A program made the position numbers and the translations under genes. The notes beneath the pieces were generated by a model. The model searched no databases. It was not told the DNA's origin and saw only the letters and a program-made list of their open reading frames with translations. From Fen731 sp964354265 (GTDB lineage Bacteria > Actinomycetota > Humimicrobiia > Humimicrobiales > Humimicrobiaceae), in assembly GCA_964354265.1 (NCBI GenBank), contig CAYGYY010000008.1, forward strand, positions 1-41,622: DNA of 41,622 nt. The letters run 5' to 3'. Shown piece by piece: positions 24,861 through 33,379 of the stretch; the stretch's first letter is position 1; every line of letters begins with the position of its first letter.

Positions 24861-25850
24861 ATGCCGCAGGATATAACATATTTATTTAATAAAACAATAA
24901 GGATAATCAAGGATAACCAAAAATTCCTTATCATAACACATGATTTTCCTGACGGGGATTGCCTTGGTTCACAGGTTGCATTATACGGACTTTTGAAAGC
25001 ATTAAGAAAAGATGTTTTTATGGTTTGCGATTCAGGCATACCGTATCAGTATAAATTCCTTCCATCTATAGATGATTTAAAAAAAGACATCCATGATATA
25101 AAAACAGAATGTAATAAGAAAGATTTCATATGTTTCTGTCTGGACAGCGCGGATGAGGGACGTTTCAGCATAGATATAAATGAAATAAGGCAAAAAACAG
25201 CACTTATTATAAATATAGACCACCATCTGGGCAATACAATGTACGGGGATATAGATATTGTGGATTCTTCAAAATCTGCAACTGCTGAAATATTATATGA
25301 GCTTATAATATCAGGTTTTCCGGAGTTGCTGGATTATAATATATCACTTGGTATTTATGCTGCAATTTTGACAGATACCGGCAGGTTTCAATATTCTAAT
25401 ACGACTCATGAGGTGCACAAGATTGTCAGTCATCTGCTGGAATTCGGCATAGTGCCGTCTGATGTATTTGCGCATATCTACGAGAATGAGCCTTTCAAGA
25501 GGTTTAAGCTTCTGGAAAAAGTTTTGAAGAGAATAAGGATAATAAGGTCCAAAAAACTCATTTTATCCTATGTCCTTAAAAGTGATTTTGAAAAACTTGG
25601 GCTGCCTTTTTCAGCAAACGATGGGATAATAGAAATACTGAGGAGCGCATCTGACGCAAAGATTGCAGCACTGCTAAAGCAGGTCGGGAGAAATCAGTAT
25701 AAAGTGAGCCTGCGCTCTTCCGACCCAGGATACAATGTTGTTGATGTCGCAGCGAAATTTGGAGGAGGGGGACACAAGATGGCATCTGCATATTCCCGGA
25801 AGGGTAATTTAAAAGATGTAATTGCAAGCCTTATAGCTGCCATAAATTGA
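24861..25850 (+). CDS. nrnA: DHH/DHHA1 phosphoesterase, NrnA-type oligoribonuclease/pAp phosphatase
   Basis: NrnA-like enzymes degrade very short RNA and dephosphorylate 3'-phosphoadenosine 5'-phosphate. Metal-binding motifs are HDFPDGDCLGS (residues 27-37), the DHH triad at 120-122 in IDHHLGNTMYGDIDIVD, and the DHHA1-domain GGGGHKMASA near residue 302. The length of 329 aa fits NrnA. The start ATG at 24861 has little ribosome-site support, though the N-terminal motif position supports it. Its place between rbfA and truB is the usual one in monoderm nusA operons. Confidence 0.9.
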   Translation: MPQDITYLFNKTIRIIKDNQKFLIITHDFPDGDCLGSQVALYGLLKALRKDVFMVCDSGIPYQYKFLPSIDDLKKDIHDIKTECNKKDFICFCLDSADEGRFSIDINEIRQKTALIINIDHHLGNTMYGDIDIVDSSKSATAEILYELIISGFPELLDYNISLGIYAAILTDTGRFQYSNTTHEVHKIVSHLLEFGIVPSDVFAHIYENEPFKRFKLLEKVLKRIRIIRSKKLILSYVLKSDFEKLGLPFSANDGIIEILRSASDAKIAALLKQVGRNQYKVSLRSSDPGYNVVDVAAKFGGGGHKMASAYSRKGNLKDVIASLIAAIN

Positions 25851-25879
25851 CAGTTGTGAATTTTGATATGGTAAGTTAA

Positions 25880-26661
25880 ATGAATACAGGAATGGAAAAA
25901 TCAAAGCTTCTTGAACATTTTAACGGTATAATCCTTGTAAATAAGATGCCGTCAATGTCTTCGTATGATGTCATAAGACGTTTTAAAAGGGTTTTTTTTT
26001 AAATAAAATAGGCCATTGCGGAACTCTTGATCCTCTTGCGCAGGGAATAATGATCCTGCTTATTAACAGGGCAACAAAACTTTCAGCAACTTTCCTTTCA
26101 TTGGATAAGAAATATATTGCAAGGTTCAAGCCTGGATATATAACGGATACCTGGGACCTGGAAGGCTATATTATTGAATCCCGGGATTGCAAGGATTTAA
26201 ATATTTTGAAACTTAAAAAAATAGCAGGCAGCTTAAAAGGGGATTTTTTGCAAACCCCGCCTGTTTTTAGCGCAAAAAAAATAAATGGCAAGCCTGCTTA
26301 TTGCTATGCGCGAAAAAATCCTTATGACTTAAAAATACAGAATATGAAAAGTTCAATAGTAAAAATATTTGACATAGAAATCAATTCCTTTAATGGTGAT
26401 GAAGTGGAAATGATGATACATTGCAGCAGTGGAACATATATTCGTTCTGTTATTTTTGAAATCGGAAAAATCCTTGGTTGTGGCGCAACAATGACGGGTC
26501 TTATAAGGACTGATATTGGAAAGTTTGAACTAAAAGATTGTATATCTGCAGATGAAGTGGATAAGATTGCAGAAAACGGTGGGCCTGTATCTTATGAAAA
26601 GGCAATAATTCCCCTTGAAAGACTTGATAGGATTATGGGTATGGATAAAAGAAAGTTGTAA
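25880..26661 (+). pseudogene. truB: tRNA pseudouridine(55) synthase, frameshifted and C-terminally short
   Basis: TruB makes pseudouridine 55 in the T loop of tRNA. The frame from ATG 25880 gives a TruB N-terminus (NGIILVNKMPSMSSYDVIRRFK) and then stops at 26000, inside a run of nine T at 25992-26000. A -1 change at that run joins it to the next frame, reading FKRVFFLNKIGHCGTLDPLA, with spacing to the catalytic GTLDP motif (aspartate present) that matches E. coli TruB exactly. The restored protein would be 260 aa against ~305 usual, ending at KAIIPLERLDRIMG; the C-terminal PUA-like domain is absent. It may be a real mutation, a sequencing indel, or a gene rescued by slippage. ATG 26050 alone would lose the catalytic motif. 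Confidence 0.85.
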
Positions 26662-26745
26662 TTTTTAATTATTTAACTAAAATATAATAGTTTTTTATTT
26701 GATTTATCAAAATAAAATAGGTTTATCTTAAAAATAATAAAACAT

Positions 26746-27747
26746 TTGAAGAATACCATCAGACTGGAAAAAATTGAAAAAGGATTCTTTGCAAATAAAA
26801 AAATTTTTGCTGTAATAGGTTTTTTTGATGGCGTCCATACGGGGCATCAGGATATTATCAGGAGGTGTCTGGCTGAAGCCAAAAAAAACAATGGCGCATG
26901 TGTTGTTTTTACCTTTGATAATCCTCCTAAGAATATCATACACGGGAGGCTATTTAAAAAACTCATAACATCATGTGCTGATAAGTTAAGTCTTATAAGA
27001 TATATTGGAGTAGATTATATAATAATTGCAAAATTTGACAGGTTTTTTTCAGAAATAGCTCCGAAAGATTTCTGCAGGGATATTTTAATTGAAAAACTGA
27101 ATGCCAGTGAACTGTTTATAGGCAGTGGTTTCAGGTTTGGTAAAGATGCTCTTGGCAATACAGCCTTCCTGAAGGATTTTTTTAAACCCCTTGGTATAAA
27201 AGTCAATGAAGTCCCGATATTTAATATTAGAGGCAAACCGGTATCAAGCACTTCTATAAGGGAATTTTACAGGCAGGGGGATATAGAGAATATCAGGTTG
27301 TTTCTCGGAAGGTATCCTTCAATAAAAGGAAAAGTTATCAAGGGTGACAGCAGGGGAAGAATAATAGGTTTCCCGACAGCGAATATTGATGTTTTTATGA
27401 AGTATGTAACGCCTGCAGATGGCGTTTATATCGGAATGGTTAATATACTTGAAAGCCGTTTTATTGATAATAAGATAAAAGACAGCGACAAAATACAGGA
27501 TTTTTATTCTAAGATGCCCGCAGTTATAAACATTGGCGATAATCCTACATTTGCAGGACAAAGAAAATGGGTGGAATCGCATATTTTAGATTTTCATGAT
27601 GATATTTATGGGCGTAACATTGAAATCATATTTTTAAAAAAGCTCAGGAATGAAAAAAGGTTTGGCAGCATGGCTGAACTTATAGAACAGATTGAAAAGG
27701 ATGTCGTTTTGTCAAGAGAGTATTTTAAGCTATCAGGTTACCAGTGA
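26746..27747 (+). CDS. ribF: Bifunctional riboflavin kinase/FAD synthetase
   Basis: RibF converts riboflavin to FMN and FMN to FAD. The N-terminal nucleotidyltransferase domain has GFFDGVHTGHQ at residues 25-35 and FDNPPKN. The C-terminal kinase domain shows GRIIGFPTANID, PADGVYIG, INIGDNPTF and HILDFHDDIYG. The length (333 aa) is slightly above the usual ~310, with a small insert (SRFIDNKIKDSDKIQDFYSK) in the kinase domain. The TTG at 26746 lacks a clear ribosome site. It follows truB after 84 AT-rich bases that contain a lone TATAAT (26683-26688). Confidence 0.94.
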   Translation: MKNTIRLEKIEKGFFANKKIFAVIGFFDGVHTGHQDIIRRCLAEAKKNNGACVVFTFDNPPKNIIHGRLFKKLITSCADKLSLIRYIGVDYIIIAKFDRFFSEIAPKDFCRDILIEKLNASELFIGSGFRFGKDALGNTAFLKDFFKPLGIKVNEVPIFNIRGKPVSSTSIREFYRQGDIENIRLFLGRYPSIKGKVIKGDSRGRIIGFPTANIDVFMKYVTPADGVYIGMVNILESRFIDNKIKDSDKIQDFYSKMPAVINIGDNPTFAGQRKWVESHILDFHDDIYGRNIEIIFLKKLRNEKRFGSMAELIEQIEKDVVLSREYFKLSGYQ

Positions 27748-27765
27748 TTTTTTTGCAGGTGATTA

Positions 27766-27794
27766 TTGAATTGTAATAGTATAACAGTTATGAT
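27766..27794 (+). promoter_or_regulatory. Predicted rpsO promoter
   Basis: TTGAAT (27766-27771), 17 bases, TATGAT (27789-27794), ending about 43 bases before the rpsO start. rpsO-pnp commonly has its own promoter in other bacteria. The match is good but the background is AT-rich. Confidence 0.5.
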
Positions 27795-27836
27795 AAATTA
27801 TTCAGGAATATTTTGAAGGGGAGGTGAATAGTCAAG

Positions 27837-28106
27837 TTGACGCTGTTGAAAGAAGATAAAAAGGAGATAATAGAAAAATTCAGGATTCATGAAAATGATA
27901 CTGGTTCAGCGGAAGTTCAGGTAGCAATACTTACTTCGAGGATCAATATCTTAAACGAGCATTTAAAAAGCAACAAAATGGACCATCATTCCAGAAGGGG
28001 TCTTGTGATGCTTGTCGGAAAAAGAAAAAGGCTTCTTGAATATATAAAGAACAATGATCTGGAGGGTTACAGAAAACTTATTAAGTCTCTGGGGCTCAGA
28101 AAATAA
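27837..28106 (+). CDS. rpsO: Ribosomal protein S15
   Basis: Primary 16S rRNA-binding protein of the 30S platform. The sequence is canonical over its 89 aa: HENDTGSAEVQVAILTSRI, the DHHSRRGL rRNA-contact motif, and a LIKSLGLRK end. The TTG at 27837 has a strong ribosome site GGGGAGGTGA at 27819-27828. It is followed by pnp after 62 bases, the order conserved across bacteria. Confidence 0.98.
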   Translation: MTLLKEDKKEIIEKFRIHENDTGSAEVQVAILTSRINILNEHLKSNKMDHHSRRGLVMLVGKRKRLLEYIKNNDLEGYRKLIKSLGLRK

Positions 28107-28168
28107 TCCATTTTCTTTTAATATTTCAAGAAATGTATATGACGTTTTTAAGGGGGTTAATTTTATAA

Positions 28169-30334
28169 TTGCAGAATATAAACAGCAATGAACAGATTTA
28201 TGTATTTGAAATTGCAGGTAAGCCGATAACTTTCAAGACAGGCAGACTTGCAAAACAGGCTAATGGCGCAGTTTTAATGGAAAGTGGCGGGAATGGCATC
28301 CTTATTACAGCCACTATGAGTGAGAATTGCAGGGAAGGAATAGATTTTTTTCCACTTGTCGTAGACGTGGAGGAAAGAATGTATGCAGCAGGAAAGATTC
28401 CTGGGGGGTTTTTTAAAAGAGAAGGTAGGGCAACTGATAAGGCAATACTTATATCGAGGCTGACTGACAGGCCGCTCAGGCCGGTTTTTGACAAAAATCT
28501 ACGCAATGAGGTCCAGGTTATAGCCACTATACTGTCTGTTGACCAGGTTTACCCATACGATGTAATGGTTATGAACGGGGCTTCATGCGCTCTATATATT
28601 TCTGATATACCATTTTATGAGCCAATAGGCGCAGTGCGTGTGGGAAATGTTGATAATAACTGGATAATAAATCCTTCATATGAAGATCTAAAAAAAAGCG
28701 CAATTGATATTGTAGTTGCAGGAACAGAGACTGCAATACTTATGGTTGAAGCCAAAGGCAGGGAAGCCAGTGAAGAAATGGTGATGGAGGCTATTGAAAG
28801 GGCAATACCTGAGATCAGGAATATTATTGCAGCTCAATTAGAATTTGCCAGAACAGCCGGTATTGAAAAGAAGCAGCTTGATACTTTTAAACTGAATAGT
28901 GAAGTGAAGGAAAAGGTAGATTCTATTGCCAGGCACAGCATGCTGGAAAAACTTGAAAAAGTAGTCGAGTTTTCTTCCAGTGAAAACAGCCAGCAACTGC
29001 TTGATTCAGGGAAGAAAGGGTATGCGGCTGAAGAACTGGACAGGATAAGCACAGAAGTAAAAAAAGAAATGGCCGAACTTTATCCTGAAGACTCTATAAG
29101 CATTGATATATCTTTAAAAGAACTTGAGAGGGAACTGGTAAGAAAAGTAATCCTTGAAAAAGGTATAAGGCCTGACGGTAGAAAACCGGAGGAAATAAGA
29201 AAAATAACCTGTGAAGTCGGCCTTTTTCCCGACACAACACATGGCACTGGACTCTTTACAAGGGGCAGGACCCAGGCTCTTAGCATATTGGCGCTTGGCT
29301 CTATAAAGGAAGCACAGAGACTTGACAACTTAGAAGAACTGGAATTCAAGAGATATATGCATCATTATAACTTCCCTCCTTTTTCTACTGGCGACACTGC
29401 AGCTCTCAGGGGACCCAAGAGAAGGGAAATAGGTCACGGCGCTCTTGCAGAAAGGGCACTTGAACCCATGATACCGGATGAGGAAAAATTTCCTTATGCA
29501 ATCAGGCTGGTTTCAGAAATACTTGAATCAAACGGCTCGACATCAATGGCAAGCGTCTGTGGTAGCACACTCGCCCTTATGGATGGAGGAGTTCCGATTG
29601 CAAATCCTGTATCAGGAATTGCAATGGGTCTTGTAAAGGGAGAGGACGACCATTTTGTAGTACTTTCCGATATACAGGGTATAGAGGATTTTTATGGGGA
29701 TATGGATTTTAAAGTCGCAGGTACAAAAAATGGAATAACCGCATTACAAATGGATATAAAGATAAAAGGAATCGACCTGGCAATAATGCGTAAAGCTATT
29801 TACCAGGCTAAGGAAGGTAGACTTTTTATCCTTGATAAGATAATGCAGACTATTTCAGCGCCAAGGGAAAACCTTGCAAAAGTTGCACCAAAAATCACGT
29901 CTTTCAAGGTTCCAAAGGATAAAATCGGTGAGATAATAGGTCCAGGCGGTAAAAATATCAAAGCCATAAAAGAAGAATTTGAACTTGATGAGGTAGATAT
30001 AACAGATTCTAATGGTGAGGGTGTTGTATCAATTACATGCAGTGACCAGAATAATATAGAAATGGCAAGAAAGAAAATAGAGGCAATGCTTAAAGGCATT
30101 GAAGATATAAATGAGGGTGATGAATTCATAGGTACTGTGGTAGGCATTACTTCCTATGGCGCATTTATAAATATCATCCCGGGACTTGACGGACTGCTCC
30201 ACATCTCAAAAGTTGCAAATAAGAGGATAAGCAATGTCGAGGAATACCTGAAAATGGGAGATAAAATCGGTGTCAGGGTCGGTTCCGTCGACAGAAGAGA
30301 TAAAAAGATCTCGCTTGAGCGGACGGACTTATAG
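28169..30334 (+). CDS. pnp: Polyribonucleotide nucleotidyltransferase (PNPase)
   Basis: Phosphorolytic 3'-to-5' exoribonuclease. Two RNase PH domains are joined by a helical domain; FFKREGRATDKAILISRLTDRP-type residues mark the first and GHGALAERALEPMIP with ESNGSTSMASVCG the second. A KH domain follows (IGEIIGPGGKNIKAI near residue 580), then an S1 domain from about residue 650 (FIGTVVGITSYGAFINI). It has 721 aa, the usual size. The TTG at 28169 is preceded by AAGGGGGTT at 28150-28158. It stops 26 bases before the M16 peptidase ribosome site region. Confidence 0.97.
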   Translation: MQNINSNEQIYVFEIAGKPITFKTGRLAKQANGAVLMESGGNGILITATMSENCREGIDFFPLVVDVEERMYAAGKIPGGFFKREGRATDKAILISRLTDRPLRPVFDKNLRNEVQVIATILSVDQVYPYDVMVMNGASCALYISDIPFYEPIGAVRVGNVDNNWIINPSYEDLKKSAIDIVVAGTETAILMVEAKGREASEEMVMEAIERAIPEIRNIIAAQLEFARTAGIEKKQLDTFKLNSEVKEKVDSIARHSMLEKLEKVVEFSSSENSQQLLDSGKKGYAAEELDRISTEVKKEMAELYPEDSISIDISLKELERELVRKVILEKGIRPDGRKPEEIRKITCEVGLFPDTTHGTGLFTRGRTQALSILALGSIKEAQRLDNLEELEFKRYMHHYNFPPFSTGDTAALRGPKRREIGHGALAERALEPMIPDEEKFPYAIRLVSEILESNGSTSMASVCGSTLALMDGGVPIANPVSGIAMGLVKGEDDHFVVLSDIQGIEDFYGDMDFKVAGTKNGITALQMDIKIKGIDLAIMRKAIYQAKEGRLFILDKIMQTISAPRENLAKVAPKITSFKVPKDKIGEIIGPGGKNIKAIKEEFELDEVDITDSNGEGVVSITCSDQNNIEMARKKIEAMLKGIEDINEGDEFIGTVVGITSYGAFINIIPGLDGLLHISKVANKRISNVEEYLKMGDKIGVRVGSVDRRDKKISLERTDL

Positions 30335-30366
30335 GTTTTTAAAAAATTTAACGGGGTTAAAATAAA

Positions 30367-31647
30367 ATAGCAATTTCAAATGATTTTAAATTCGAAAGCT
30401 ACAGGGTCACAGAGCTTGAAAATGGTTTACGGGTTATAAGTGAAAACATACCTCATTTCAGGTCAATTTCACTCGGTTTTTGGATCCCATCAGGTTCAAG
30501 GAACGAAAATCTTTCAAATAACGGTATCACCCACCTCATAGAGCATCTCCTTTTTAAAGGAACAAAAAAAAGGACATACAGGGATATCGCAATAGCTTTT
30601 GATTCGCTTGGCGCGGAGTTCAATGCTTTTACTGATAAAGAAAACAGCTGTGTCTATGCTGATTTCATTGATACTCATCTGGACCAGTGCCTTGAGCTTC
30701 TTCTGGACGTAATAACAAATCCTTCATTTTTACCTGAAAACATCAAGCTTGAAAAAAAGGTAATCCTTGAAGAAATAAAGATGGTCAAAGATAACCCTTC
30801 AGATGATATATTCAACTATTTTTATGATATAATTTTTTCCGGCCATCCGTTGAGCCTGAAAATACTTGGTACTAAAAAATCCCTCGGCATGCTTGATTCC
30901 CACATTATCAGGAAATATTTTGATGTGAATTTCAGTTTAAACGGGATTGTGCTGTCTGCTGCAGGAAACATAGAGCATGACCGGCTAGTGGAAATGGTCA
31001 GTGAAAAAATGGAAGGCATTTCATTTATAAAAAGACCCGGCCAGGAAAAAGGGACTGCTCTTTCTACAAGGGTAAAAGGCCTGAATAAAGTATATAATGG
31101 AAAGACTGAAGCAAGCCATATTTGTTATGGCGGACCGGGATGCAACAGGGCAAGTGCTGAAAGGTATCCACTTTCGCTTTTTGCCAACATACTTGGCGGC
31201 AGTATCAGCAGCAGGTTGTTTCAGAAGATCAGGGAGGAAAAAGGCCTTTCATATACTATTTTTGCAAGCAATACACAATACACAGATGCAGGTGTTATAG
31301 CAATATATGCTGCAACCTCGCCAACCGGGGTGGGAAAGGTAATCGATCTTATCAATACAGAGATCTATGATATAGAAAAGAATGGGATAAAGCCTGAAGA
31401 ACTCGATATAGCAAAGGAAAACACAAAGGGAAATATTGTCCTTAGTGTTGAAGACATAAGCTCCAGGATGTTCAGGTTGGGGAAGGCGCTTTTAATGGAT
31501 GGAGCCGTAAATACTATTGACGATATATTAAAAAGGATAGACAAAGTAAAAATTGAGGAAGTCAATGATATTGTGGGAAAATATTTCAATCCCGAAAGGA
31601 TGAGCCTTGTTGTCATAGGGAAACCTTCAAACGGGAGGGCAAAATGA
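30367..31647 (+). CDS. M16 family zinc metallopeptidase without a standard start codon
   Basis: Inverzincin-type processing peptidase (YmxG/PqqL-like). The frame is open from 30361 and begins like other family members (YRVTELENGLRVISENIPH). The zinc motif HLIEH is at residues 56-60, and the distal glutamate is in VILEEIKM near 135-136. The R/Y pair region (FQKIREEKGLSYTIFAS) is in the second half. No ATG, GTG or TTG occurs in frame before the zinc motif; the first is ATG 30781. A ribosome site ACGGGGTT (30351-30358) is well placed for an ATA at 30367, with ATT 30373 as the alternative. From 30367 the protein is 426 aa, the family's length. The stop overlaps the dapB start (ATGA). Confidence 0.88.
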   Translation: MAISNDFKFESYRVTELENGLRVISENIPHFRSISLGFWIPSGSRNENLSNNGITHLIEHLLFKGTKKRTYRDIAIAFDSLGAEFNAFTDKENSCVYADFIDTHLDQCLELLLDVITNPSFLPENIKLEKKVILEEIKMVKDNPSDDIFNYFYDIIFSGHPLSLKILGTKKSLGMLDSHIIRKYFDVNFSLNGIVLSAAGNIEHDRLVEMVSEKMEGISFIKRPGQEKGTALSTRVKGLNKVYNGKTEASHICYGGPGCNRASAERYPLSLFANILGGSISSRLFQKIREEKGLSYTIFASNTQYTDAGVIAIYAATSPTGVGKVIDLINTEIYDIEKNGIKPEELDIAKENTKGNIVLSVEDISSRMFRLGKALLMDGAVNTIDDILKRIDKVKIEEVNDIVGKYFNPERMSLVVIGKPSNGRAK

Positions 31648-32441
31648 AAAAAATAGTAGTTTTCGGGATTTGCGGAAAAATGGGCAGGGCTATGACTTCG
31701 GAGCTTTTAAAGGAAAAGGATATTGAGGTTATAGGAGGCTATGACAGGGATAATATAGGGGAAGATATAGGCTCTGTTACGGGTTCAGGTATTACCGGTA
31801 AAAAAATATACGGCAGTTATGATGAAATAGCGGCACTGCATCCTGATCTTATTATAGATTTTACAACTTCTGAAGCCGCTTTAAAGTCCATAAAATGGGC
31901 AATAGAAAACAAAATAGATATTGTAGTCGGCACTACCGGGCTTTTAAAAGAAGAAATAACAAAGATAGAAGAAAAGGCGCTGGGGTCTTCAAGCAAAGTA
32001 TTTTTAGTCCCGAATTTTTCAATAGGAGCAGTAATTATGATAAAAGTCTCATCAATGATAGCAAGATATTTTGACGGATGTGAAATAATTGAGCTTCACC
32101 ATGATAAAAAGAAAGATGCGCCTTCGGGGACTTCACTGCTTACTGCAGAAAACATTGCAGGTCCAATAAGATTTAATGAAAAGAGGCTTAAAGACGGGGA
32201 AGCTGAAACCTATGAATGCAGCAGGGGTGCATTTTATGAAGGAATTCATATACATAGCATAAGACTGCCGGGCTTTCTTGCGCACCAGGAAGTAATTTTT
32301 GGTACTGCCGGTCAGACACTTTCATTGAGGCATGACAGCACTGACAGATCATCATTTTATCCAGGTCTTATGCTCGCGATAAGGGAAATAGACACTTTAT
32401 CCGGTTTTACTTTTGGATTGGACAAAATTATTGAATTATAA
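31644..32441 (+). CDS. dapB: 4-hydroxy-tetrahydrodipicolinate reductase
   Basis: DapB reduces the dapA product with NAD(P)H in the diaminopimelate/lysine pathway. The N-terminal dinucleotide motif GICGKMGRAM is at residues 8-17, followed by IIDFTTSEAA, VVGTTGL and the substrate signature ELHHDKKKDAPSGT. The 265 aa length is normal. It starts within the stop of the M16 gene and precedes dapA. It serves both lysine and peptidoglycan synthesis. Confidence 0.96.
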   Translation: MKKIVVFGICGKMGRAMTSELLKEKDIEVIGGYDRDNIGEDIGSVTGSGITGKKIYGSYDEIAALHPDLIIDFTTSEAALKSIKWAIENKIDIVVGTTGLLKEEITKIEEKALGSSSKVFLVPNFSIGAVIMIKVSSMIARYFDGCEIIELHHDKKKDAPSGTSLLTAENIAGPIRFNEKRLKDGEAETYECSRGAFYEGIHIHSIRLPGFLAHQEVIFGTAGQTLSLRHDSTDRSSFYPGLMLAIREIDTLSGFTFGLDKIIEL

Positions 32442-32489
32442 TAAATTCAGATATAATAAGTAAAGAATTCAATATTTTGGAGGTGCTTT

Positions 32490-33368
32490 ATGGATTTTGG
32501 TGAGCTGATTACTGCAATGGTCACTCCTTTTGATAGCGATTGTACTCTGGATTTAAAATCTGCAAAAAAATTGATGCAGCAGCTTATAGATAACGGCAGT
32601 GACTCATTATTACTTTCAGGCACGACCGGGGAATCCCCGACATTGACAGACGAAGAGAAATGCAAGCTTTTTGAACTTGGTGTAAATTCTTTAAAGGGAA
32701 AAATAAAAATAATTGCAGGTACAGGTTCAAATGATACAATGCATTCCATAGGGCTTTCAAAAGAGGCAGAGAAAATAGGGGTAGATTGCCTGCTTTGTGT
32801 AACTCCATATTATAATAAACCCGGCCAGGAAGGTTTATACAGGCACTTTGAAGCAATTGCTACTTCTGTGAATATTCCAGTGATATTATACAATGTACCA
32901 TCAAGAACAGCCTGTAATATTACTTCAAAAACAACAATTGAACTGTCAAAAATAAAAAACATTATTGGAATTAAAGAAGCAAGCAGCGACTTCAGGCAAA
33001 TTGCAGAAATAATAAGAGGTACGGGCTCCGATTTTTTAGTTTACAGCGGCAATGACGGCGATACGCTGCCAATGCTTTCACTGGGCGCACACGGTGTCAT
33101 AAGTGTTGCATCCCATGTTGTAGGCAAGGAAATCAAGAAAATGATCAGAAACTTTAAAGAGGGAAAGATAGAAGAAGCAGCAAAGCTGCATAACTGGCTG
33201 CTTGATATATTCTATGGGATTTTTATAACAGCAAATCCAGTTCCTATTAAAAAAGCATTGAATCTTGCAGGAATAAACGCCGGACCTGTGCGTCTTCCTC
33301 TATGTGATATGTCTGAAGATGAGCTTTCTGCGTTAAAAAAAATACTTGAAAAATATAATTTAATGTAA
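32490..33368 (+). CDS. dapA: 4-hydroxy-tetrahydrodipicolinate synthase
   Basis: Class I aldolase that condenses pyruvate with aspartate semialdehyde. GTTGESPTLTDEE is the pyruvate-binding loop, YNVPSRTACN carries the catalytic tyrosine, and Lys162 in IGIKEAS is the Schiff-base lysine. It has 292 aa, as expected. ATG 32490 has a strong ribosome site TGGAGGTG at 32478-32485. A TATAAT at 32452-32457 lies upstream, but without a well-spaced -35. Confidence 0.97.
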   Translation: MDFGELITAMVTPFDSDCTLDLKSAKKLMQQLIDNGSDSLLLSGTTGESPTLTDEEKCKLFELGVNSLKGKIKIIAGTGSNDTMHSIGLSKEAEKIGVDCLLCVTPYYNKPGQEGLYRHFEAIATSVNIPVILYNVPSRTACNITSKTTIELSKIKNIIGIKEASSDFRQIAEIIRGTGSDFLVYSGNDGDTLPMLSLGAHGVISVASHVVGKEIKKMIRNFKEGKIEEAAKLHNWLLDIFYGIFITANPVPIKKALNLAGINAGPVRLPLCDMSEDELSALKKILEKYNLM

Positions 33369-33379
33369 ATATATAATAT

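Noticed and set aside
26050..26661. truB starting at ATG 26050 as a normal gene.
   Set aside because: This start removes the NG..L.NK motif and the catalytic GTLDP region, both of which are encoded just upstream.
30781..31647. M16 peptidase starting at ATG 30781.
   Set aside because: The HLIEH zinc motif and family N-terminus lie upstream in the same open frame.
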